NCBI GenBank assembly: GCA_949825045.1
Contig: OX463809.1
Coordinates: forward strand, 2,259,501 to 2,323,500
Direction: 5' to 3'
From: Argyresthia goedartella
Taxonomy: Eukaryota > Arthropoda > Insecta > Lepidoptera > Argyresthiidae
Length of the DNA stretch: 64,000 nucleotides
Position numbers and translations under genes: made by a program. The notes beneath the pieces are model-generated. The model was given only the letters and a program-made list of their open reading frames with translations, was not told where the DNA came from and did no database searches. Shown here piece by piece: positions 22,456-37,019 of the stretch; within the stretch, counting starts at the first letter, position 1; each line of letters opens with the position of its first letter.

Positions 22456-25400
22456 AAATTATGATAGCTTATATCAATATCACGGTCTTAACAAATCCAA
22501 AGACACCTAATTTGTTAAAGACTGTCAAACCGTTTGGGCTGTGGCGTTTTTCTTACATTGTCAACCCGCCATTTTGAAAAAATTACCCAAACTGAATTGA
22601 CAAAAAAAACATATGAATATCGAAGCTGCTTACAAAATTTCACGAGAATCGGTTGAGAAATGCGACCTGAGGCTCAAGCTATATAAATCGAGATATACGA
22701 AAGCATTTTTGCCTGAGCTGAAACGGAGACGCATCGCTGGCTTGGTCAACTATAAATAAAACAACCAAAATTTTTTCACTGATGAACTTGCAAATCAAGG
22801 ACTTTTAATATGGTTTTACCTTAAATTTTTGATGATAAAATTGTATTTAAACATTGGCCTTACCTTTCATAGTGTCATAATCATTTTTCATAAAAAAACT
22901 GCTACAACCTATTACCTTTGCGCCTTGTTACGACAACTGAAATTCAAAATGGCCTACTAATAATATGAGTTGCCAGAAATTAAAAATAAAGTAGCCATGC
23001 CGAAAATTCAATCCTTTTTTGACATATAAAAACATATTTCAAACTTGAGCATAAAAAAATATTTCTTATCACGCCCACTATTTCGTTAAATTCAGTATTA
23101 TGGTAACAATCGGAGAAATGTATACTCTAATCAAGTCGATATAGTTATTTAGTTAACTACTGAAATATTTATATCTTTCCATCATCGTCAGTCAGTTTTT
23201 TACCGCCCTTCTTCAGCATCTCGTAGCGTCCCAAACACTGGACATGTGCATCAAACAGGTCTGTCTCTCCTATTCTCACTCCTGCGCCGGCTCCGTCATA
23301 ATTAGTGGCTGTACTCACTACTCAGGTTATAGTAACGACAGGTGAGTTATTCGCCCACAACTCTGTCAGAGACCCTGTGTCGACAGGCCTTTTACCTCTA
23401 TCGTGTGCTCCACACCTAAGTATTAAACATAACTGGATGCACTCTCTTAGCCTGAGGCATTCTTACAACATAGAAATGAAATGGGTTTAGAGGAATTGAG
23501 GTGTTTACGAGTTCAAGAGAAAAAAGTTGAAGGGTCCCCCCAAGGGAGCATTCTAGTCGCAGTCTGTATGTAGAAGGAAAATATTGTAATTGGTTAAAGA
23601 GATCTCTGCATAATATGCAGATAAGCTGACCTCTGGGTTAAAAGTTGAAAATCCCTCTGGAAGTTCGATTAAATATGCCCATATATGTCTGGCTTGCACA
23701 ATAAGCCGACTTTCACGTAATGCTGGTAATTTGGAGCGGTGAACGTGGTGCCCCAGGCTCCGCATAACAGTTACTGTACTGGTTCAAATTGCCAGTAAAT
23801 CACTATTCTCTTAACAAGGGACACTAATAGATTTGAATAGATCTAGCCGCTTTTTGAATCGTTGGCATCAATGAAATTGCGTGCTAATACTTCAAAGAGG
23901 ATTTTCTATCGTCCTTAATGGCGCCTAATCTGAAAAGCTCATTCCAGATGACGTTGGTGTGGTTGGAGGTTGCCTATCTGTCAACGTTGTCAAATTATAT
24001 TTATTTCTTTCTAAAATTTATGGCGTGCTAACCTCATTTGAGGTTAATTTTGCCAATATCAAGTGTATTTGAAAGATTTGCGTGACGTGTTTTTGATCCT
24101 AACCTCAGATGAATAAAACTCTTTGCCTCCAACTACGTCTGCGCCACCAAGCGCGGGCAAAGGCGGACATAGTTGCCATTTAGGATAATTGTAATAGGTA
24201 ATATTTGACACTTCATCAAAATTCAACAACGTTACTTTGAAATGGAGGGTACACAATATTAATTATTTTTTCAAAGTTAAAACTACACAATTGCTTATCA
24301 TTTTGTTCGGTTAAAAATATTTATTTTCTTGTATTAAAATGACTGCGTTCGAGTCACCGAGTTAAGTCCGTATCGATTTATTGAATTTAATCGATGTTTT
24401 AAGCTGGTGGCAAAAAGAAGCTAAGACAGACAGATGCCAAATATTACCAATTGCGATGATCCCAAGTGCCCCATTAGATTCCTGGATGTTGTACTTACAG
24501 TTATTCATAATTATACAATTTCTTAATTTCATTGCCATACTTAATAATACCTGTTTCTTTCACTAAAGTCATCAAATGTTTCGTAGTGTCAAGCTTCATT
24601 GCTGCAAGTAGAATGTTATTTACAGTTTTTGTCGTTTTTCACCAAGTCTTTGCAAATATTACGGTATTCCTTCGGCAGGCAATTACTCGTCGATGCAGAC
24701 ATCGCATCGGGCTCTATTAGCGTCATGACGAATCAAAATGGGTATTATTCGTTGAGATGATTCTCTCAGTTCTTACCGTGGTGTATAGTTAAAGTGATGA
24801 AAGATTTGATTGGTATCTTCTTGAAATAACTAATCATGTGTTTATTTTAGTAGTTTTCTGGATTATTTCAGGCTCTTTCTTTACATGGATCAGGATCTTT
24901 ACATGTGCAAATCCACAAAGTTAGCCGAAACCAATCAATGGTTTTTCTGTTACTTAAATTTTCATCCTCTTTTCAGTCGTCAATAATAAGTTCTTTCATA
25001 TGTCAGAAACCTATATTATTTTATGAAAATATTGGATGCTTGTTGTTCTCAAGATCGCTTTCGCTCAAATCTTAAACCGCTCTTCCTTGTAACGGCTCTC
25101 GAAGGCTCTATTCCGTTTGTGGTGATAGACGCCACCATTGTGAGCCTCCATAAGTAATGATCTCAGGCCATTTCAATAATATCCTCAATAATGGTGGACT
25201 GAAACGAACCTATTTCGAGATATCGTAAAATTGTGTAAGATCGTGAAGTTGAAGGATTGATGTTCAGGTTTGTGATGTTCAGGTTTGTGACGGTAAATCA
25301 GTTTCGTTTAAGGAATCCTTCATTAGACGCGAACTACCAGCAGTTAGAGTGATGGCTCAGCAGTTTATGTCTTGACGGTGTCAACTATTACCCTCCTGAG

Positions 25401-28400
25401 GCGCAAAGTTAACTAATCACCGGGCCAATTTCAAGTGAATTTTCCTTCTTTGCCAAAATCTTGTTTTTTTGTTCATTGTAAAAATTAAGTATGGAATTAC
25501 TGACTAAACGCGAGCACAACTGAGCCCTTTTCATCCCGTGCCTTTTAGGTTGCCAATAGCTTGCTTTAGATAAAGTTAGTGAGATTTTCTAAGCATCTAT
25601 CCCACACCTCGTGCCCTCATTATCTGAGTGTTCGTTTATTTTCTGGACCGCATTACACAGACAAAGGGAGTAATTAGCTCCCATTCCTTTTTATCTCACA
25701 TTGTAATGCGGACCCGGGTAATTGTTTGCGCATATACGTCTACTATCCTTTCTTCTGCGCATCTGTTCCCCCGATCTATGCTCGGTTATGGTACTACGTA
25801 AATGTTCATTCAACCAAATAGTATTGGAGTCCTGACCTTTTTCTGGTTCTTTCCGGGCAGAATCGCGCAAAAAATAGTTTGTCAGGTTTTATTGCATTTT
25901 CCTTGTCGATTCGCAGTTGAGTCAAATCGACTAACTTTGTGATTAAAAATAATAACAATTGGTTTGTTGCCCTGAACAGAATCCAAAAGATTTTTATGTT
26001 TTTTTTTGGAATCATATATTAATCTGTTTTAATTCCCACTGAGATACCTAGAATGAATTACAATATGCCACTGCTTCCGAAATCTTGTGTTTTTAATGGA
26101 ATCTAGCCGAATGTTAATTTCAAATGATGACATAATACTGTTCAACCATATCGGCAAAGTTCATAAAACTCGCAATTCAAGAGAAACACATTGCAAGTTT
26201 TTATACCCTCACCCACGGTCGAGTAATTCCAATTTATTATTATTATTCCATAGACAGAGACCCTCGTGACGTCACGCGGCAGCTGCAACTAACGTATTCT
26301 ATCCGCTACTACGGTTCTTGCATCTCTTTCTATCGTCTGACTTATCCTGTAGCTATTCCTTTCAGACACGTCTCTCGGTCAGCATAATACTCCTGCGCTG
26401 TCATTTCGAATTGTATCGATTTTGAAATTAAATTACGGTTTTGGTTATTATTAGGGCACTCCGCGGTTGGATTTGGATATTATATTGCTTTTATTTGTCG
26501 ATCTACAAATGATGTTGTGGGATTTGGATTGACTGAATCGGCATAGGCCGCCATGTTTGCTCTTAAATTCAGATTTAAAATATCTACTTCTTTTGTTTGG
26601 CGAAACTCGTTTCTATTGTTTCAAGGTATCCACTGTTCTATGCATATTAAAATTCTTTTTTCGAAGTCGAATCTACCGGCTTTACGTAGTCGCCACGTGT
26701 TCCACATCTAAACTTTTTTATAGGGTTTTTTCTGATGTCGCATTTCGGCATCATTGTGCAGTTCTTTGTGTATTTTTTATCATTATGCATTGATCTCACA
26801 TCTGATTTGGGCATCAACAAAAAGCCTTTGGATTAAAGATTTCAACGAGCTACTACTACTTAGTTTTTACACTCCATCGGGGAATTTGGCTGTAAATGAT
26901 ATTTTATTACAAAATATGAAACTTGAATGAAATACTCGTAATTCTAGATAAACTACAATGTTAGTATGTATTTTAACAAACATTGTAAGTCATTAACTTT
27001 TCATTTCACATCTTACAAGATTAACGTCTCATAATTAATTCTAACTTACCGGATATCTACAACCGTGCAAGGAAAGTAATTGACTATCATTTACGTCTTA
27101 ATGCTTTTTTGATGGTGTTCAATAAATATGTTACTAAAACTGAGATTGCCGGCCCACGCGCATCTTATTGTCGTCAACAAAACATGGAATTCTATTTTTG
27201 AAATAATTGTGTGAGGTATGTGTTCACTTTTCTTACATTTATGGCACTAACGGAATGTATGACTACCAGCAACAACTTCCCTTCTTTTTACGTAGCTTTC
27301 ATGCACATTTTCTCCATCTTCATAATACCACCTAGCTTTGTCTATAATTTTGCTTGGGTTTGGTCCACCTGGGTTTTTGAACACCATTGTAAGTTAATTT
27401 ATCCCTAACCGTGATACGTTCTGTCATTTACAAGTGACATTTACATCAACTATTACGTTGCATTTAATTTTCACAAGACTTAAATTTTGATATGTATTTG
27501 CTGCTGCTTGCAGCTGACCTGCTCTATCTTTTATCACAAAGAAAGTTGATTTGTCCCTCCTCCGCCATATTTGTCGTGCTTCCACAACTTTAAATTCTCC
27601 CGTAAAGATAGATGCCGTTAACTAAATCTGTTTTCTTAATGTGGTTGTTTTTAATTATATTTGATGAGATGGGAACCTTAATTAGCTAAATCGTTCTGTA
27701 TCTTGTATATTTTATTGTAACTCTACTAATAATATATATTTATCTAGATTATGTGTTTGTTGAGTGAATTATCTTTGTAGCTTTTCGAGAAAAGCTAAAA
27801 TATGTACTACCTACATACATTTTAATGACTTTACAAAGTCTCTTAGCAAAATTATTTGTAATAAAACATAATTTGAAAAGGATCCACCACAATATCATAA
27901 AAATTAAGCCATGTTGCCAGTAACATATCTGGTTCTACATTAACACATGCCGTTTGGAAGCGAGGCGCGTATACAAGCACAACACAAAACTAGACAAACT
28001 ATATTGCATTATAACCCCAAATCCTAATGAAATAAAGAACAGTATAGTCGATCTGTCATATAGTGTGCCAGATGGCGCGCACTTGAGTTGTTTTTTGTGT
28101 GCGCGGAAGGGTGGCGTGTGGGAAAGCATCGTGTGCGTATGCGCATGCGTGTGGTGTGGTGACTATCCGCCGGATTTCCAGACTCCTGAGGAATCCTTAC
28201 GAGTTTTGGGAAAACCATTTGCTAGTATAGTTATTATCTTGATAGTAACTAACTATTTAATTAATTCAGACCAAATTTTAAATTACCTGAGTAACTAAAA
28301 CTTTTTTTATTAGGATTTTCGATAAATAACATAGGTATAGTACAATTACTGAAGATCTCTAGTAACATCAGGTATTCTTATACAAAAGAAAACTTTACCT

Positions 28401-31400
28401 TTTTGCAGTTATTATTTATAACATATATATGTTGTTGTAATTATCTAAATTACCTTATTTTCTAAATCCAAATCAGCTTATGAACCAACCACTTTCCAGT
28501 CATAATAAAGTTATTGGTGTGGTTTTTTCAAATTCGGTTTCTTCCCCAAACAACACTAGGTGATTTATAATGTGAAGAGTTTCAAATAAAACCGTTCATT
28601 GGTTATTCAAGGGAGTTCCCATCATTGTACCTACAGACATAATTGGTGACGGCAGGTGCTGGTTATAATAATGAAAATATTATAACTCTTAAATATTTTG
28701 AAACGAGTTTTATAATTCAATATGTTTCGTCCATCATATTCGAAAAAGCTAATAAAAGAGGTGATAGGTGAAACCCATCGAATCCAAATTGATATGGACG
28801 CCCAACAATCAAAAGAATTAATAATATTAGTGTCAAAACATCCAAATAATATTTTCGGTTGTAAAATGCCAGATTTACTGCTCGGTTCGATGACCAAACA
28901 GAACCATTGAAGCTATATTCAATTATGAATAAACAGTATTTATACTCGGCTCGATATGATAGGAATATTCAAATAACCAATTTTTATGAATCTTAATTGA
29001 GACTTCCCGGGGTGTTTGTTAAAGATTCATGTAATATTTTGGAGGTGGCATTTCTTTATGAAATTACAGCTTCAGAGTTGTTTCACATAATATTTATTTC
29101 ATAAGTTGTCTCGATAGTAATTAATGACAAGGTATAGCCTTGCCATAACATAATTTGAAAAATTATCTGCAATATATTTGATTGTTACTCTTTTCTTATT
29201 ACCAACCTATTAGAACTTATTTGCTCAGCCTCTTTATGCAACTGTATACAATATCACCGTCATCAGATCATTTATTCCGAAATTAAGTTGTACACCAAAT
29301 CGAAGTAACTTCTGCTATGTATTTTTATCTTTATATGTTAACTATGATTTTCTTTGATTATAGCTGTGGCGATGGGCTAGTTCCCTTTAGGCGTGATGCT
29401 ATGCTATGCTAGCCTTTTGTTATATTTGCTAATAATACTTCAGCAGTCTTGGAAAATGGTCTTTAAAATACGGGTGTGAGCTTTCATGTATTTCCCTGTT
29501 GTTTAACTTGTTGTATGCTCACATACACATAAGCCGGTAGCAGCATGTTTATTTGTTCATATTCCTTTCAGAATTTGTGATTAACGCTTGTAATGTTTGT
29601 ACTTACTTTGACTTCGATTCCGAGAGTACTTAACTGTTTTAAACTTTTATAGGTTCCAATCGCCTTCACCAGTAACTTGCTAAACTTTCAATTAAACATT
29701 TAATTTGTATATTTATTCATCGATTTAGCAAATGGTCACAATTTATAAACATAGGTGAACAGAATTCAATCATATTAAACAAACCACATAGAATCTGATC
29801 AATGTCCCACAGCTTTTAAAGATGGCGCCTCTTTGATTTTATTAGCGATGGTTCATAAATACCTATTCTTGTCACGTACTATGCTCTGGATTTTCCATGT
29901 AGATGTATGCGTTGAATGATTATGGTAGCTTGTGTTGTCGCTTATAGTTAATTGGCCAGATCTGTCATAGTGAATAATATGACCTTGATGTTCTGCGAAG
30001 GTTACGAGAACCCTCACTCTGTGGCATTTGTAGAGCAATTGTCCAACGATAATAATGATAAAATAACAACTAACACTTGTTTGACAAATTGCTATATACG
30101 AAACTGTAATTTAGCAATTTTTTTAAAAATAATAAGGTACTGCCGATAGATTAAGAAAAAAATGATACCAACTTGCGGTTCGGTCGCGCTGGATTAAAAA
30201 TGTTGTATGCACAAATAATGCTGCAATAGAGGTTCATCGGACATCGTTTTGAAAAAAAAAACAGTCACAGCCTAGAGCAATTAGTTAAATTACACATTTC
30301 CGATTTTTATGTCGATTCGAATTGGAATCGTATATTTTTTTCGTTCATTGAATTCAAGGAATCGAGAGATTGTCCATCGGCGCTTTTGAACTTAATTAAA
30401 TACATGAATTACTGTGTACCGACACAACATAATCATGTCGGTTTACTCACGGAAACTGTATAAGTATCTACATACATCAGTCTTAATCGGACTCATAATG
30501 GTTAAATTGCATATATTTATTAAGTTATAATTAATATGTAATAAAACCGGATTATAAGATTGTCGGTAACATATGTACTAATTTTATTTTTTATGTTCAA
30601 GGTATCTGCTGTACATTAGTGAATAGCTTTCTAAAGTTCTTCGCAGGTTTGTTAGCTATAAATGAAAGGCTAGCCAGAATTGTTGAAGGTCTAGAGGTAT
30701 CTCGTTCCGATAGAGAGCCAAGCATTTGTTACCTAATTAGAGTGGTTTTACAATTCTATCTCTAAACTTGATTACATGCAATCCTACGCATTCGGTATGC
30801 CTTTAATTAATGCCAGCAGTGATAGCAGCACTCCGATCCAGCCTTGTTATGTGTCGTTAAATCTAGATATTACAAGAGCGCTTTCTTTTTATGAGGCCCT
30901 ACCATCTTGCACTATGGGTATACTGACGAGGCTAGGCAATTATTATGAAAATACGACTTATCCATTTACTACTACTACTACTACTACTAATAATAATAGT
31001 TTAAATTCCTTAAGTTCCTTCCTCTAACATTATTTTCGAATTATTAATTAATTGGTGGTAGCTAAATTTATTCAAATCACATAAATACCAAGGTTTCTAC
31101 TGGAATCTCTTTAGGACCTGAAATGTATTTGAATAGTATTTCAGACCACCCGTAAAGTTTGATTTACCTCCTGTTTGCCTGTCCCGCTGAATTTATGTGT
31201 GTCCACACATAAATTCATCACAAAGGGCCCACGCACACAACTCACGTGGTTAGCTATCACGGGACATATTGCCAAAGCTATCCCTATTACATATTCTACT
31301 GATAAATAGTGCCATTCTGTTGGATCGATTTATGAATCGATTTAATGGCTCTTAAAGCTCTATTAGGGTAATAACGCGGGTAACTCAGCGTGCTAAGACA

Positions 31401-31529
31401 GTCTAGGCATTCAGTTGTCGGCATTCGGCAAGCGAAAAGGGCCCCTTTGACATTTGGTCGCTTTGATCACTTTTAATTGCATTGCTGTGACGAAATCTTA
31501 ACTTGGCTTTAATAAAATGGAGCGTAATA
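22456..31529. other. intronic, no gene seen
   Basis: About 9 kb of AT-rich DNA with only short scattered frames. A minus-strand frame at 29853-30038 weakly resembles an immunoglobulin I-set fragment (see findings). A small (ACT)n run with adjoining (TAA)n lies at about 30968-30996, and a perfect 14-bp stem with a 2-nt loop lies at about 31188-31217. Confidence 0.4.
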
Positions 31530-31870
31530 GTAGATTGTTAACCGAGGGCTGAAAGTCACCCATTCCTGACGAGATGTTTTGGCGCTCGAACGAAGTGAGA
31601 GCGCCAATAGTTCGAGGCAGAAATGGGTGCTATCACCCGAGTAAAACACTCTACTTTTCATTACGAATACGAGGAAAGTAAACACAAGCCAGTTAAAATC
31701 AAAATTATTTTAATAAAAACAAAGTCACTTGAAATCAAAATTATTTTATTAAAAAACAAACAACAAACTCAAGTTTAAAAATTCTACTCATAAAAAAAGT
31801 AATTTCGGTGCCCCCGTTGATGTCTTTTACTTTGAGCATAACATTAAAAAAAATACTTCCGTTTTGTGGC
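31530..31870. repeat. palindromic dispersed repeat related to 4420-4740
   Basis: The left part holds nested palindromes: CACCCATTCCTG against CAGAAATGGGTG, and inside them TTGGCGCTC against GAGCGCCAA. The right part (31816-31845) has GCCCCCGTTGATGTCTTTTA and TTTGAGCATAA, shared with 4637-4670. Non-coding. Confidence 0.55.
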
Positions 31871-32880
31871 TGTATAGGTTACTACCATTGCGTTGTTCAA
31901 TATAAACTACGATTCATACATATTTTTTTTAATACTTTTCTGCTTTAGAGCAGGCATGTACCACTTTCAGCACGGTGCCTGGATGAACAATGACTCCCTT
32001 TCAGAGTATGAGTAATGAAAATTACATTGATTGTGAATCGTGAATTCACTGCCTTGGCCGTTGTATATACTGAATAGAATACCGAAGGAACACTATGAAT
32101 TATAATAATAATAATAATATTTATTTATTTCAGATATACATCCATAATTAAACACGGTAAAATGAAAAATAAATTGAAATAATGACACAAAACAAAAAAT
32201 AAATTAATTGGTAACACAGAAAACAAGATCTAAGTATGTAAGTTAAGTAAATAATTATGTTGGCTTGATTTTATTTAATAAGTACTATTATTTTATTTCA
32301 AATAAATCTCGTGTAACCGAGATATACAAGTTACTAATAAGACGCATATTATAAAAATATATCATAGAGATTTTTTGCTATATCGCACTGAAAACAGCGC
32401 CATGCAAAGACAAGGGGTTAGAAAAATTTTCTTACGATAAGAATATATCATGTCTTTGATAAAATACGATGGTTGATAATATGTACAATAACTATCCAAT
32501 TAACCCAAAAGGCTTTAACCCTATAACCATAAGCCTAAAGAATGACAAACCTACTACAGTTGCCTATAAATAAAATTGTACCTCGTAGCAGTGCTGATAG
32601 CAGTAACAGATATTAAATGAAATACAGCGTACATTACCAATACTCTCTCGTTCATGCACTACTGGGAGACCATAAGTTTAGTATAGCGATGACAATCGTG
32701 CAGGAAGACCATATCACTTAGTCATAAAGTTTCACTATCCATTCAAAATTATGCATCTTTGATAAGAAGTGGCTATGTGTTGGTGTAACGGGTTTCTGCT
32801 ATGTGTTAATGAACTTTTAGACGTTATAGGAATTGATAATGAAAATTATCATAAATATTATGTATATTCTTCTAATACAT
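31871..32880. other. intronic, no gene seen
   Basis: Very AT-rich. A (TAA)n-like patch with ATTTATTTATTTCAG lies at about 32101-32135. No supported frame. Confidence 0.4.
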
Positions 32881-33745
32881 ACTCCTTATTATGCTGAATA
32901 TATATTTCGAGGTCTGAAGTGGTACAAACGAGGAATTAATATCAATGGAGAATATCTCAGCCATCTCCGTTTTTCAGATGACATAGTTATCATAAGCGAG
33001 AATCATGAGGATCTTGAATTATGCTTCAGACTACATGTAGAAAGCAAAAAATGTGGACTTAATGGACCCTGATAAAACTTTCCTAGTGACTAACGGAGAA
33101 GAAACACCAAGTACAATAGATTCCAGAAATGTAGAGAACGTTGAGGACTACATTTACCTGGGACATAATATATCACTAACAAGCCTTACATACAAAGAAA
33201 TCGAAAGACGCATTAAAAAGCATGGGGCAGATACTGTTCATTAAAATATATAAATATTTAAGTCAAAATTACCAATAAGATTAAAAAAGAAAGCCATGGA
33301 CACAATAATACTGCCTACTTTGCTTTATGGTTGCCAAACTTAGTCTCTAACACTTGATATAATACGGAAGATACAAGTCCTTCAGATGGCCGCAGAAAGA
33401 AGTATGCTGGGATTCAAGATGAGAGACAGAAAAAGAAACCAAGAAATAAGACAGCAGACGAAAGTCATAGATGCCGCGCAGCTCATGTGCCAACTTAAGT
33501 GGAGGTGGGCTGGACATACAACAAGGATGACAGACGGGAGATGGAGCGAGAGAATCCTACAGTGGCACCCGACGTGGGAAGCGACGTGGCCACAGGGGCG
33601 TCCACGACGACGACGCTGGCGGGACGACATCGTGGACATTGCGGGGGTTACGTGGAGCAGACTGGCCAAGAACAGAGACTCGTGGATGCAGTTGGAGGCG
33701 GCCTTTACCCGTAAATGGGTACCTCGTACCAGGAGGATTCATGAA
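32881..33745 (+). pseudogene. RTE-type LINE reverse transcriptase, degenerate 3' part
   Basis: Three successive frames rebuild the second half of an RTE-clade polyprotein. The first has GININGEYLSHLRFSDDIVII, whose F-x-D-D is the catalytic motif (usually FADD). Then DKTFLVTNGEE and DYIYLGHNIS; then, in 33244-33386, LPTLLYGCQT followed by TAG where Trp is usual. The last frame (33386-33745) has AAERSMLGFKMRDR, LKWRWAGHTTRMTDGRWSER and GRPRRRRWRDDI, the conserved RTE C-terminus. Frameshifts near 33055 and 33243 and the stop show it is dead. The 5' half (endonuclease and RT fingers) is absent, as expected for a truncated LINE copy. Confidence 0.8.
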
Positions 33746-36250
33746 GGATCTATTTTTAATAGCATTAATATCTCAAAAAAAAATTTAAAATATAAAAAAA
33801 ATATATCATGTTATTAATTATTACCTACGCCTATATGATTATGAGAATAAAGAGGCTTTTTATCTACAATTTCATATATGTATAAAGCCGCCAAATACAC
33901 CCGCGCCATCTGGAATAAATCATGTTATCCTGGCTACATTTCTAAGTACAGCAGGAACCTGCAACAGATTTCAGTCTCCCGCTGTAATCTAACCTCCATA
34001 GTCCAAGTACCGACACTGTATGCGCTGCAGACCCGTGGAGAGGCGATTTGTCACAACAACCAGGATGGCATAAATCTGAAGATATCGGGGCAGAGTCCAT
34101 AAACTATCCGGCGACGTGTGGAGTTGCGCTGAGGTTTCAGAGCTGTCTCTCCTGTCTCATAATACTTCCTTGGAAAAACAAAACATACAGCGTCACGCCT
34201 TTTCCCATACTGGGTGGGAGGCCCGGTTTGCCAAAGTTTAGTCAGTCATACAATAGTTTCCTTGGAAGACTTCCTATGTAACAGTATTTTGGAACTAAGG
34301 TTAAGATAATTGTGAATTAAATAATTAAAGATTAATTGTCATGTTGTAATTAATGGCGGTCGCAGACATGAAGAACTTTTCATGGGTTTTTAACTCTGTT
34401 GCTAAGCAGTAAGGTTAAAAGCCGCGATGCATTTTTTTGAATTTATGAGCCAAATGGTAATAGTTAAAATAAATTAACGAAATGAACTGTCGTATGTTTC
34501 ATTGGATAATCTTATCATTTTAGCAACAAATCGGCGATATTACGTATTCACAGCAACTGGTTAGGCGATCAATAATTTTAATATTTCTACCACGCGACGC
34601 AACTTCTCTCCATTTTGTTAGCTTCGCCAGGTTCATTAGAGCAATATTAGTCTCCGATCGCATTGAAAACTAGCGCCATTTGTATCTTGTCACATGCCCA
34701 CGCATTGGAAGCCAACAGGCCAACCATTAATATGTTTCAATAAAATATATGAGCTCTGTATAAAATTACACTCATCAGAAATGTTAGATCAAATTTTGAT
34801 ACGGCTGGAAGGACCAAATTGTGGTGTTGAAACGTTACCTCTAAACTTTCACTAATTACGGCAATTCATGTCGTTGTTTTAGGAGGAAACTAGTTCGTTA
34901 TTAGATTGTTTGAATAAATGTGGGTGCGTGTATTGAGATTAGAGTCATTTATTTAATATACGCCTAAGTACTTTAGTATACGCCTAGACGCAGGCTATTC
35001 TTACGATGGATTTTATCATAAATTATTTTATAATATCCGCTCTGTAAGCGATCGCTTTGACGTCTCTAAACGGTTTACGTGGATATGGGTACTGGTTTAA
35101 CTCATGCAAATTGTCGTAGGTCCTGTGTTGCATTAGGATTTAGAATTCTTATGGTTGATTGATTTGATATGATACTTCGAATTCGATACTGGATTCTTCG
35201 AAGGAACATTAACATGGGTTTAGGGTTGTTCAATAGTAGATCATACTACATGATAATTTAATAAACAGGTTTCGAAAATCTCTTCGTGGAAAAAGCTGCA
35301 AATAATAAATTGAATTTTATGTCCGTACTCTCTTTGTCCCGCCAGTCGCCAATTATGGTCATATTAACTGCACCAGGTCTGAGTTAAACCTCTTCCATTT
35401 GTGGTATATGTAGTTTCTTGTACGATTTTTCTTTGCCATAAAAGCTTAAGTTAAATCTAGTGTAAGATCTCACGTAGCCCAATGTACTTTTTAACTGCGC
35501 TTACAATTAATATTGAATTAAGGTTATGATGGTGATTATTTCTTGTTGTATCTTTATGCGTTTTTGGGTTATTCCCAGATGTCATTAATTTCACTCATCA
35601 AGCCTTGTATGTATGACTACTAGTATACATGGCATATGATTTATTTATCACATTATAATTTTACAGCAATAAATATCCATCCATGGGCAAGATTTATGCG
35701 ATTTTCAGTCCAATCAGTCACTCCAATATCCGTTAATCCATTGCGCGTACGGGTTTTATTGTTAATCATATTGATTATTTTCTGGGTTGGTAAAAACAGC
35801 GAACGTGTCCAATAAACCAAATCGGGGAATAGTCGAACTCGTGCGCCCTCGACCTTACCTTTTATCTCACAGTACAATAGTGCGATCGAGCTGCAATGGG
35901 ATCCAATAATGTGCGCATACGCCTTTTACAGTCACACGGAGGGCCACGACAGTCCTTAGTCCCAGCAGCCCTGTGATTAGAGAGATACTCACTTGGCTAT
36001 AAGAAATTTGTCCTATCGTTAAGTTTGTTGGGAGTTGTTTAGTATTCTTCAACGAAATCAAGTCAAAGTTTTACTGATATTAAAATTCATGTCGGCACTC
36101 TCGTCCATCAGCATATAAAGGATGTTGGGTGATTGAGGCAAAGCTTTAAAACAAAGATAGTAAAGACCATTTCGAACCGTTTAGATCAAACTTGTGTTAG
36201 CAGAGGTCTTGCAGTTTCATTTTATTTTACAGATTTGGCGATTTGATGAA
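33746..36250. other. intronic, no gene seen
   Basis: It includes a fragment AGCGTCACGCCTTTTCCCAT at 34187-34206 of the same dispersed repeat as 6415-6480 and 15249-15312. No supported frame. Confidence 0.4.
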
Positions 36251-37019
36251 GTAATCTAACAAAACTTGTTCTAGGCATCTGTGACTTGAGATTTGGTTTC
36301 TACAGACCTTTGAAGTGCTAGAATATTTCCTCTGCTTTCAAGCAAGTTTTTTTGACTGCAATAAAAGAAATACAGAGTAGTTTCTTGAGTACGAGTGTTT
36401 TTGAAAAAATGCTGTATCTTTTAAGATTTATTGTACAACGGTCGTCAATTATTGAAATTAGGACCTCTGAACCTAATAGAGGGATAAAAAAATCACCTTT
36501 ACCTTTTTTCTTCAAGTTGGTGGCGCACATTGAAAATTACGAACATCGAAAGAAGACTATCAAACAAATAAAAAATGTCATGAAACTAAGGGTGTCATAA
36601 AAATAAAACATAACTGTTGGCATTGCCGTCTTATCTATCAAATTTTTCGCATATGTGTGATACTTTAGGACATTATGTTTAATGTAATTTAATGTTTACT
36701 TGATGGTCGTCTATCGATGTTTGTAATCTTCAATGTGCGCCGTGAACTTGGAGAAAAAAGTAGAACTTTGCTCCCACCTTTTGGTTCAGAGGTCGTAGTT
36801 TGAAAAATTATGAGCTTGTGTTGTAAATTATTTCTAAGATAGAACAATAGCAAGCATGATTTAAAAAGGTTTATGCACAAAAACTCCTCTGTCTTTTAAA
36901 AAACACGCAATCGAAAAAAATTACTTTAAAGCGGAGGAAATTTTCTAGCACTTCAAAGATTTGTAAAACCCGTGATTCAAGTCACAGATGCCTGGAACAA
37001 GTTTTTTTTAGATAACCTA
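36251..37019. repeat. long imperfect inverted repeat (foldback structure)
   Basis: The left arm (about 36251-36580) and right arm (about 36695-37019) are diverged reverse complements. Matching blocks are AACTTGTT(C)AGGCATCTGTGA, TTTGAAGTGCTAGAA, CCTCTGAACC and GCGCACATTGAA on the left, with their complements on the right in mirrored order. The spacer is about 115 bp. The arms clearly share descent but carry many changes and indels. There is no coding content. It could be a decayed foldback or MITE element, or an inverted duplication. Confidence 0.8.

Noticed and set aside
33382..33742. Minus-strand and second-frame ORFs of 61-95 codons
   Set aside because: Shadows of the RTE C-terminal fragment, whose conserved motifs lie in the frame from 33386.
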